Of a stretch of DNA of 10,075 bases, positions 1 through 7,357 are shown piece by piece; the stretch's first letter is position 1, and every line of letters starts with the position of its first letter. The translations under genes were made by a program, and so were the position numbers. Below the pieces are notes generated by a model, which was not told the origin of the DNA, made no database searches, and saw only the letters and a program-made list of their open reading frames with translations. Origin of the DNA: Gracilaria caudata (lineage: Eukaryota; Rhodophyta; Florideophyceae; Gracilariales; Gracilariaceae); assembly GCA_030374735.1 (NCBI GenBank), contig JASCIV010000932.1, positions 1 to 10,075 on the forward strand, written 5' to 3'.

Positions 1-580
1 CCCCCCCGACACTCTCCGTTATCGTCGTCACTGCTGACCGCTGCTGCTGCGTGATAGCTTTCTCAACTCCGCTCCTCTCGCCATAACAGCCCTATCTTTG
101 AAATTACCTCAGTGCTCATCATACTGCCATCATCGCGCCCGTCTCCAGCTTTCCGTGTTTGGTACCCTTGAATGCAACTTCTTCCACAAGAATCTTACTT
201 GCAACGAGCCACCTACTCCACGCCATGTTAGAACTTGTAAATACCATCATCATGATGTTGTTTGTTTTTCGGAACTTTGCTACCAAGTCTTTCCCCTGGA
301 AAGACTATTGAAGCTTGGACGCTCTTTTTTGCATCAGCGCAAAATCGGTTCAGTGGGTAGGCAACTTTGGTTCCAGCGGTTTGGAAGGCTTTGCAAGTCA
401 AACCTCTGGTTGTGAGCGATAGCCAGTGGCGTACGGGCGTTTCAAATGGCTGCGGACCTCCTTTGCCATTGGATTAGCTGCTATCAACAATGTTTCAAAA
501 CGCAATCTACCAGGCGACAGTCAAGGTACCAAGAAGAAACAAGGGGACATACACCTCTATATGTTGCTTCTCTGGAGTAC
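1..580. other. Region without a supported gene, downstream of the minus-strand membrane-protein gene
   Basis: No reading frame here has both an ATG start and protein-like composition. The longest open stretch on the plus strand (98-415) begins at TTG, is rich in Cys and His, and shows no domain. The first 80 bases are rich in CTG/TCG triplets, and one minus-strand frame is open off the left edge, but it has no ATG after its upstream stop. The segment next to 581 should contain the 3' untranslated region of the minus-strand gene. I see no AATAAA on the minus strand close to its stop codon. Confidence 0.5.
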
Positions 581-2164
581 CTATTCGCTTCTGGAGCGAC
601 TAGTTACATCGGTTCGAGCTCGATGACAAATGTTCTTCCCCCACCAAGCAAACAGAGCAAGGACGACAGCGTCACCAACTAACAGGAAACCCAAAATGAT
701 GTCAACACGCAGCGCACCGGATAACAGAGTACCTACATACTGCGCCGTCCACCAAATTCCAGTCACCAAGTGTACAATCGTGGTTAGGATCCACCATCCT
801 TTCCGTCCATTCCAATTACGGACCAAATCTCGTCTTCCTTCAGCACTGTTGATTCCCATCTGAGTAACGCAGTGGATTACCATCAACATCGCGCAATGTA
901 CGAGAAGCGCAAGCTTCGTTTGTAAAGAGAACGGAAGGAATCCCCAAAGCAGCGCTTGTACAGTGGCTTGGGCAGCACCAAATCCGATTCCAGTCACTCC
1001 GCCTGCCAGAATATATCCATCTATTTCACGCTCCGCTTCATTTCTGGCATCGCGATAAGTTTTGGAGAGGTGCCATTGAATCAATGATTGAAGAAGCGTA
1101 CGGCCGATATACATTAATGGAATGGTCATGACAACGAGGGCGAGGATAGCTACGACCCATCGAGTGTCGATGCGCAGAAAGTCGTACGCGTCGCACATCT
1201 GATACATTTCTTTCGTTTCTGACGCCGGAGTGAGAAACAACGATCTCAACGCATCTCCTAGTGAATGCTGGCCGGCTGCCACTTTCAGAATCTCATCCAA
1301 CGTGCGCTTGGCTTCCTCAGAGAGAGTGGAACTTGAAACTATTTCTGGCGCTCTGGACCCGAGACTCAACCGTAGAGCATTGATTTTGTCTTCCACATCG
1401 AACCAGGTACGCTCGAGAACAATGATTTTGTCCACGAACGGCTCCACAGAGCTCGCATTCCCAAACGATAAGCGGTTGAATAATAAGATTAAGTTTCCCT
1501 TTAGATCATCGAAAATCAAACTCTCGTTCTTGTACGAGTCGCCGTTTCGGACAAAATCGGTGAATTGAAAAGAGTGCAGCGAGTTGTTGATTATGCTCGA
1601 CAAGTTGTGCCTCGCTTCCATCAGCACTGGAGAGTGGGAAAAGTTGCCCAAGAGGTCCATGTATTGGAACCCAGCGTTAACGTTTGTTTCATTAGCAATT
1701 GTTTGATACTTTCCAAAGGAATCCAGGTAATCTTCATAAAGCTGGGTATAGTTAAGGTTTGAAAAAAGTGTTTCGATGGAGCTGCTTAGATTTTGCCATT
1801 TCCGCTCGAGCTCCGGAAAATTCAGCTCATCTCTAGCGTAGTTAGCGACTTGATCAAAGGTAGAAGTTACAATGACGGTCTGGTTGGCCATGAGAAGCAG
1901 TTTTCGTAAAATCCAGACCGTTGCAGCGGTTCCACCGGTGACACCAACTGCTAGGACAGCGAGAATTGGCACAAATGGTTGCAAAAGCCAGATGCGAGCA
2001 AAGATGTCGATGAACGGCAGAAGAAGAAACGCGTAAATGAACTGGCGACGCACGAAAGACTTGGGCACAACGGCTGCATTGATGGCTCTGTGAAGCGCAT
2101 GCGCTAGAAGCAGTGAGAGCGCGAAGGGTGTGAGCACCGAGAGTATACCGGATAAGAAGGCCAT
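581..2164 (-). CDS. Multi-pass membrane glycoprotein of unknown family, 527 aa
   Basis: I do not recognise the family. The frame runs from an ATG at 2164 to a TAG at 581-583. An in-frame TAG lies four codons upstream (2174-2176), so this is the first possible ATG. By eye, hydrophobic segments fall near residues 4-24, 41-60, 63-86, 336-353, 384-410, 414-433, 457-478 and 485-507, giving about eight membrane spans. Between spans 3 and 4 is a hydrophilic, probably helical loop of about 240 residues. All nine N-glycosylation sequons of the protein (N94, N125, N138, N158, N174, N187, N193, N213, N236) lie at or in this loop and none elsewhere, which strongly suggests it faces the ER lumen or cell exterior. 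The C-terminus is short and Arg/Ser-rich. Tweety-like and prominin-like proteins also have glycosylated loops between membrane spans, but I see no family motif linking this protein to them. Length, a single long frame and consistent topology make it a real gene; function is unknown. There is no intron within the frame. Confidence 0.85.
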   Translation of the reverse strand: MAFLSGILSVLTPFALSLLLAHALHRAINAAVVPKSFVRRQFIYAFLLLPFIDIFARIWLLQPFVPILAVLAVGVTGGTAATVWILRKLLLMANQTVIVTSTFDQVANYARDELNFPELERKWQNLSSSIETLFSNLNYTQLYEDYLDSFGKYQTIANETNVNAGFQYMDLLGNFSHSPVLMEARHNLSSIINNSLHSFQFTDFVRNGDSYKNESLIFDDLKGNLILLFNRLSFGNASSVEPFVDKIIVLERTWFDVEDKINALRLSLGSRAPEIVSSSTLSEEAKRTLDEILKVAAGQHSLGDALRSLFLTPASETKEMYQMCDAYDFLRIDTRWVVAILALVVMTIPLMYIGRTLLQSLIQWHLSKTYRDARNEAEREIDGYILAGGVTGIGFGAAQATVQALLWGFLPFSLQTKLALLVHCAMLMVIHCVTQMGINSAEGRRDLVRNWNGRKGWWILTTIVHLVTGIWWTAQYVGTLLSGALRVDIILGFLLVGDAVVLALFAWWGKNICHRARTDVTSRSRSE

Positions 2165-2500
2165 TGCAGAGAGCTACGAAAGCATGGCCAAGATGACATG
2201 GTGAAGCAGCGTCGGAGACGAGTTGCGGTGCGGACGGCTTTTGAGCAATCCAAACCGGTCGAACGGCGGAAACCAAGGTGAGCGAGATCAAAAAAATGCA
2301 CTGGTGGCATCACATAACCTGGAGGCAGTGTTTTTTTCAGCCAATTGCAAAGTGGCAACAATGCGCAGAAAGAGAAGGTCATCCCACTGAGACTGTACGA
2401 CGCACGAGACCTGTGGTCCTGCGAGTTGAGCGCATCATGATTTGGAGTCGGAGCCCCAATTGTAACTTAAGGGTAGAAGGATGACGTTACCTTCGTACCT
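2165..2500 (-). promoter_or_regulatory. Probable upstream region of the minus-strand membrane-protein gene
   Basis: This is the segment immediately upstream of the ATG at 2164. It contains two CCAAT pentamers, read on the plus strand, at 2341-2345 and 2456-2460, about 180 and 295 bases from the start codon. CCAAT boxes work in either orientation. No clear TATA box was found. The assignment rests on position plus these short motifs, which can occur by chance. Confidence 0.3.
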
Positions 2501-2710
2501 TGTCACGAGCGCCAGTTCCACACCACCCAGTAAGAACTCCGCTCACTCCAAAAACGTTGCTTGAACTCGTTAATCGTTACTTTGCCCCACCCACGCAGCT
2601 GCAAGCTTCAAACCCTCTGCCTACTTCTACCGGCTGGGGCTTCCGTTCTTCGCTCTCTTCTGTCCTCCTCCTTCCTCACTCCGCTTGTACCCTATTTCCC
2701 CTTTTCCATG

Positions 2711-2908
2711 CAGGTTGTAAAAATCTCCGGCTTCGTCCGTTGTAAAACCCCCCCTGCTTCCCTTCCATCCTCTTTCATTTTCCTTTCCCAGGCAGGTTGT
2801 AAAAACTCCCCGTTTTCGTCGGTTGTAAAAATTTTTTCCTGCTTTTCCTTAACTCCCTTCTCCCACATTCAGGTTGTAAAATTCGCCCGGCTTTGTCCGG
2901 TTGTAAAA
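2711..2908 (+). repeat. Three degenerate tandem units, each a pair of GTTGTAAAA motifs after a pyrimidine tract ending in CAG
   Basis: The nonamer GTTGTAAAA occurs exactly six times: 2714-2722, 2739-2747, 2796-2804, 2822-2830, 2873-2881 and 2900-2908. The copies form three pairs. Within a pair the starts are 25, 26 and 27 bases apart, and successive pairs start 82 and 77 bases apart. The first copy of each pair is preceded by CAG after a C/T-rich stretch, so each unit reads pyrimidine tract, CAG, GTTGTAAAA, about 16 bases rich in C, G and T, GTTGTAAAA. The spacer sequences have diverged while the nonamers are identical, which suggests either selection on the motif or conserved cores of an old minisatellite. 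The array lies in a strongly pyrimidine-rich plus strand (about 2570-2960), 550-750 bases upstream of the minus-strand gene. Confidence 0.85.
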
Positions 2909-4010
2909 CTTTCCCCTGGTCAGTTCTCTCAATCTTTTTCTCCGCGGTTAACTTCGACGCAAAGTGTTTCGTGCTGAACTAACGCTGCTTTTTTTTTTGT
3001 CTTTGCTTGATCTCTTACTCCAATATCTGTGGTTCTTGGGTTCTGTGCCTGGCGCTTGCTTGTATGTGGACGTATGTGAGCAAGTCACTACTCAGATGCT
3101 CGCACAGGATATCGCGCAAGCATTTTTGTGTTGTCTCATTGGCATTTTCAGTCTCGGAAAGTTCGAGAAAACAGCCAACGCTTTGGCTGTACTCAAGTAA
3201 ACAGAGAGGTCAATACCTTCGTATGCATGTCTCTGTTGCGCTCCAATTTGCCCCTGTAGGTTCATGAAGCTCTTGGTCCAGAAAAAAGATTCCATGACGC
3301 ATAATGCTACAGTTCATGCCGTTCACACGCAAATCTGGAGTCTCTTTTCACTCGTGCTTTTTTCTGCTTTCCCAATCTTGAATCCAAAACAGAGCCCCCC
3401 CTCGCAACCACAGCTCTTGGGACTGAGAAAAGCACTGGGTTGCGTTGTAGGCTTGACAGAAGAGCGTTTATGCGCATGGAAAAGTATCGTGGAGGCTTTT
3501 GTCAAATCATATCGGGACATGTGAGTCTTGTGAGTCATAGTTGTACACTTTCCCCAAATAGTATGTAACTGTTCCGACTTGTAGGAATATTTGAAGAAGA
3601 TGACAGTCTGCAAAGGTTTTCCGCCTTCACTCTCTCAGAGAGAGAATTTCAGCCCAAAACGTCCTCCCTCTTTTTGGCCAGCGAAACACAAAAAATGGTG
3701 GGCATAATCTGGTGTTCGAAGTAGGCAGTTGCAAACTCACTGGGTAACCGAGATACGAAGCGGACCACTTACATATCGCAAAAGGATGCGAAACGCCGTC
3801 CGGTGGATGAGGCATCGCTTCCTGAAACACAAATGCAGTTTGATATCGAACCCCCTTTCAGCGTTTCGCTTCAGGTACAGGAGAGTGTGGTCTGTGTTTT
3901 GCAAATGCAAGCTAAGCTTTATCTCCTCCACCACCTGCCTCCAATACAAGAGCGTCATCAATACATTCTGCAGCATTCAGGCGAGTTAGCATTTGATACG
4001 GGAACTGTAT
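2909..4010. other. About 1.1 kb without a supported gene
   Basis: Several short frames exist but none is convincing. An ATG frame at 3264-3524 would give 86 residues with one hydrophobic stretch; its end coincides with a GTGAGT at 3521, and a TTGTAG acceptor-like site ends at 3584, but splicing there adds only two residues before a stop. At 3725-4009 three frames are open at once (two plus, one minus), so openness does not pick a coding frame. On the minus strand, bases around 3774-3829 are flanked by a good acceptor-like TTTGTGTTTCAG and a GTAAGT donor-like site, but no protein family emerges. A CTCTCTC-A-GAGAGAG inverted repeat lies at 3630-3644. Confidence 0.4.
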
Positions 4011-4037
4011 GAAACCTTTCATGAAAGGGGAGGTTTC
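4011..4037. repeat. Nested palindromes (potential hairpin)
   Basis: GAAACCT (4011-4017) is matched by AGGTTTC (4031-4037), and within the same segment CCTTTCATGAAAGG (4015-4028) is a perfect 14-bp palindrome. The two foldings share bases and are alternatives. No function can be assigned; the site is not next to a confident gene. Confidence 0.5.
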
Positions 4038-4753
4038 TTAGCCAGACATCTAGTCTTTCTACCGTACCCAACACAAATATTGAATATCTGGTGCTAGTAT
4101 GACCATGAACACGGGAGCCACCCCGGGCCGCTATCGTCCGGCTTTCCACTATACGGCATGGAAAACGGAGAGTCCCCACACCACGCATGGATGACAGAAA
4201 GAATCCCGTAATGGATTCAATCTTTTTTTCGTTCGCTCTCACCAAGCAGCGAAAGTTTATTGTTATTTCCATCCACATGCACATCTCACGTGCAAGAAGG
4301 TTACCACACGCTTGCATAGCGTAGTGTTTGCGGTTTTGGATGAGCAGTGGATGTTGCTGGCAGAAATATCCACGAAAATGGATTTCGGGGCCGGTGTGGT
4401 GACTTGGGCTAACTAGAAAAAAACACGATAAGCGCCCCCAATGCTAGTCTCTGTAGTAACGATAGAATAGTCTCAGCTACGAGAACAGTGGTGCCGAGAG
4501 AGAGGTTGCGAACTTAATTCAAACTAGAATGAAGAGTCTTTCAATTCGAAGGACATCGGGGCTGAGACACACTGCTTGTTTAATTAAAAAGACTTGAAGC
4601 TGGTGCGCTTCTGGCAGGATGTCAGCTTCACTATAAAGGCACCTGGTCCGGGATATTCGCGAACAGCAGGAGGTCAGAGGGCAAGGAAGCCTCCTGATGC
4701 TCAGCTCCTGCTGCCGACTGATTGCTTTTTGAGCTTGAGTTCTCCATAATGTC
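4038..4753. other. Non-coding stretch upstream of the 199-aa frame
   Basis: No convincing gene on either strand. Minus-strand open frames cover 3958-4317 (119 codons) and 4519-4818 (99 codons). The second overlaps the start of the plus-strand frame in antisense, and neither shows a recognisable domain. A CACGTG core lies at 4775-4780, just inside the following frame. No TATA box is evident near 4700. Confidence 0.35.
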
Positions 4754-5353
4754 ATGAAGGAGCTAGGCGAAAGCCACGTGCTAGCTCGGAGGCGCTTCAA
4801 CGTTTTGAACGTTGACAAGAGTTACCCGTCTTCGGTGGACGGGAATTATCTCCTGCATAACTTCCTTACCCCACGCCCCATCAACAGACACGATCTGTTG
4901 AAGGGCATATACAAGCAATGGCGCGGGCCGTTAAACTCGTGCCTGGGGGTGAGGGGAGCTGAAATCAACCGCGGGTTGAATTTCGACGTAAGAGATCCCT
5001 CGACAGCTATGCGATATGTCAACGCAACGACAGACGCATCAATGCAAAGGCTGTCGGGGGATAGTGTGAACAGATTTTTGAAGATCTTGGACCCCCTGGA
5101 GTTCGGGGCGCGGTGGTGCCGGTTTGAAGGGGAGGGGGCAAACCAGGCGGTGGGCGGCGGCGTGTTCTTCACGGATCCTTATTTCAAGAAGGTAGAAAAG
5201 GGCCCGGGAAGACACGCGGTACGGCAGTTCATCAGTCTCAAGCTCGGGACTGTTCAACTTGCCAGTGGGCTGATATTACCCAAAGGCCCTTGGTCGGAGC
5301 CGATGGGGTATGTGCCCAGTGGAGCGATAGAAGTAGATGGAAGGCGTTTATAA
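4754..5353 (+). CDS. Hypothetical protein, 199 aa, family not recognised
   Basis: The frame opens at the ATG at 4754 after an in-frame TGA at 4736-4738, and ends with TAA at 5351-5353. G+C is visibly higher than in the flanks, and the translation is balanced, globular-looking and basic, which favours a real or recently functional gene. No membrane span or signal peptide is seen. The C-terminal half has GGGVFFTD (residues 134-141), then a hydrophobic strand-like segment (about 159-177) and a Gly/Pro-rich tail. The glycine-rich element followed by an aromatic pair, with an upstream LGVRG..I..GL stretch (64-75), faintly resembles the core of PARP-type ADP-ribosyltransferases. The usual histidine of that first motif is absent, so this is only a weak hint. 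The frame could also be one exon of a longer gene, or the better-preserved part of a decayed gene continuing at 5510-6038. Function unknown. Confidence 0.5.
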   Translation: MKELGESHVLARRRFNVLNVDKSYPSSVDGNYLLHNFLTPRPINRHDLLKGIYKQWRGPLNSCLGVRGAEINRGLNFDVRDPSTAMRYVNATTDASMQRLSGDSVNRFLKILDPLEFGARWCRFEGEGANQAVGGGVFFTDPYFKKVEKGPGRHAVRQFISLKLGTVQLASGLILPKGPWSEPMGYVPSGAIEVDGRRL

Positions 5354-5509
5354 ATCATTGGGAATGCAGTGCTGGGGGCAATTAATTAGAGAGATAGTTG
5401 TTTGTTCAGTGTTTGTCCGCCACCTTTATGTCGTTGTGTCGCGACGTTGTGAAACAGCACAAAATAGCAACCCAATGCAGGCATGTGTTGCCCAAAACGT
5501 GAGGTGCTG

Positions 5510-6038
5510 TAGATGCGCACAGCGGGCGGATGAAGATAAATTCGAAAACAAACGAGTGTACCAGTTAGCCAAATCGGGGTCGATGCTACCTATTCAGGGG
5601 CAAGTGAAAGTGGAACGTGATTTGATGGATGCCAAAACTGCGTTGAGATTGAAACAAGCAAATCGTGGATTAGTACCGGAGGATGACGAATGCAAAGAAG
5701 TGTTCAGGGGTTTCAATCCGCGGAGGCCACTCTAGTTCAGTTTTACACTGGTTGTATGAATAAGTTACAGCAAGGGGTCAAGCTCCCTGGAAAACAAAAT
5801 GCTGCGTTGCATAATGTGCACTGGGAGTCACTTGACTCGTCAAGAAAGATTTCAAGCATGTCGTTTTTTGCTGCCCGTCGACAACTGCTTTTCGACGTAC
5901 CCTTGTAAGATCTTTTGTGCTCATCGAGAGTACCGAAAAAAGTCGTTCAAGGAGCTAGTGATGGAGGCGCCACATCAAGTTCTGGCTTTTTTTTTCACAG
6001 AGAGAAAAATATTTGTAAGTGTTTCCCAGTTGTGTTAG
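5510..6038 (+). pseudogene. Possible decayed coding region with frame changes
   Basis: Protein-like translation continues across three partly overlapping plus-strand frames: one ending at 5735, one covering about 5690-5908, and one covering about 5799-6038. The first has a hydrophilic run around DLMDAKTALRLKQANRGL. The second includes NKLQQGVKLPGKQNAALHN. The third has CxxC and further Cys/His residues (CIMC, CKIFCAHREY), weakly suggestive of a zinc-binding module. No frame has a convincing start or recognised domain. Frameshifts in an old gene or mobile-element remnant would explain the pattern, as would short introns or chance. It follows the 199-aa frame by about 160 bases and may have been part of the same gene. 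Confidence 0.2.
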
Positions 6039-6887
6039 GAATTAAAGCACAACTTGCTCGTTAAAAAGAAGAAGAAGACTTCTAAAGAGGTCCTTTATAT
6101 CTCTGAACCTTGTAACTGGGCCGAGCCAGATGAGAAGAGTGTCGCATCTCTTTCTGAATGCTCTTGAGGCAATTTGTATAGAGTGTGCTGAGGCATTTTG
6201 CGGATAAGGCACACTCAAACTACTGTTGAATCCAATCCAATCATTTGTTTGAATCGAAATCAGAAAGCTCTTCGGTATGGCGAGGGATGGCTCTCCGTCA
6301 GATAGGAGGTCTCTTCCTCAAGCATGAAACAGGTCAAAACCTTACGTTGCGCTTGGTTCTGAAGAAGATTTGATGTTCTGCAATCATTTTTGTTCGCTTC
6401 GTCACCCTTCTCGGAAAAGCAGGTTCAAGCATTCTGAGAGCATTTTCTATTTAGCAAAAGTAGTCGTGGGCCGCACACATCTCGTAGCATTGCAACGATC
6501 TATCTGAAGCCTCAAGATTTTGGTATCATTATGAGGCTTACGTCAGGCTATCGCAGTGCTGATCACTCTAAAGCGTACAGACCTCCGAAATTGACTGCTG
6601 CGCTGGTGTTCAGGTATGCAGCACCACCACCACCAACACTGCCGAGGATAATAATATTATGCATATTATGCTCTTTGGACTACGTGTAGAAGGTAGACGT
6701 ACGGCACACATCACATGCTGCTTTCAAAGCGCATTTGCGTTGTTGTTTGACGTTTAACTACAAATTACAAAATCGCTTGCACAATTTGTTTTCACCACGT
6801 GTACGAGTTGGCGGGGGTACAATTGCACCAGCGGTATTGGTAAACCCACTTGGATGCAAACAAGAGTTGTAACTGGTGCGTTGCTGA
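6039..6887. other. Non-coding stretch upstream of the PGK promoter
   Basis: No open frame of useful length lies on either strand. Small elements are present: a GAA run near 6068-6077; a hairpin with an 8-bp perfect stem (GAGTGTGC at 6181-6188, GCACACTC at 6209-6216); a CRE/bZIP-like TTACGTCA at 6538-6545; a CAC triplet run near 6623-6634; and a perfect tandem pair of ATATTATGC at 6654-6671. None can be tied to a gene from sequence alone. Confidence 0.45.
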
Positions 6888-7207
6888 CCAATGATCAGCA
6901 CGATCGTTCACCACGCGCATCGCGCAAGCCAATCACCACCGGCCAGGTCGCGGAAGAAGATGCTCGAGCACGCTTGAGCTCCATCAGAACGCGCCTGATG
7001 CTGCCCCCCCACTGACTACGCGGGCACATCCACACAATCGCCCGCATCCATCCCCCCACGCAACCAGCGCTCCACTTGCGTTGGTTAAATACGTACCGAG
7101 CAGCTTGCGCGTCCGCCCTCACAGTTGACGGAAAGCCAACGATTCGCCACCCCGCGCCACCGCTTGTACCTACATTCGTATCGTGCCTTTGTAGTTGTCG
7201 TTTCAAA
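6888..7207 (+). promoter_or_regulatory. Probable promoter and 5' leader of the PGK gene
   Basis: Two direct CCAAT boxes lie at 6888-6892 and 6929-6933, 320 and 279 bases upstream of the PGK ATG. A TTAAATA element at 7085-7091 could act as a weak TATA-like box, 123 bases upstream of the ATG. G+C rises here compared with the preceding kilobase. The bases before the start codon (TTTCAAAATG) place A at position -3, a favourable initiation context. The transcription start cannot be fixed from sequence. Confidence 0.45.
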
Positions 7208-7357
7208 ATGAACGCTGGCTTCGTTTCTGCCGCCGCGGCGGTGCGTCCTTCGCTCAACACCGCGCAATGCGTGTCGTCCAAAAGCTCATCGTTCACCGCA
7301 GTGCCCGTTCGCAGGGTAAGCGCCATCAAGAGGAGCGTCAGCGTGGTGCCTCGCATG
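7208..7357 (+). other. Plastid transit peptide region of PGK
   Basis: Residues 1-50 are rich in Ser, Ala, Val and Arg, with no Asp or Glu. A phenylalanine at position 5 in MNAGFVSA fits the aromatic-residue signal of red algal and glaucophyte transit peptides. No long hydrophobic signal peptide precedes it, which argues against a secondary plastid. Cleavage is probably near residues 48-51 (VVPRMATA), just before the alignable enzyme begins around residue 58. The exact site is inferred. Confidence 0.75.

Noticed and set aside
605..630. tRNA B-box-like GGTTCGAG
   Set aside because: It lies within the 3' coding part of the membrane-protein gene, lacks the rest of the B-box consensus, and no cloverleaf can be drawn.
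2561..2977. 138-codon plus frame across the GTTGTAAAA array with repeated VVK residues
   Set aside because: It starts at TTG, is Ser/Pro/Phe/Leu-rich from the pyrimidine tract, and the repeated residues simply translate the DNA repeat.
3264..3584. Small gene with a 64-base intron (GTGAGT at 3521, AG at 3583-3584)
   Set aside because: Splicing joins the frame to a stop after two codons, so the intron gives no coding gain; there is no domain support.
3725..4012. Protein-like plus frame of about 95 codons without an ATG
   Set aside because: Another plus frame and a minus frame are also open across the same bases; there is no start codon and no recognised family.
7076..7207. Extension of PGK upstream to a TTG at 7076
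   Set aside because: TTG starts are not expected in a nuclear gene, and the added residues do not resemble a transit peptide. The ATG at 7208 has good context.
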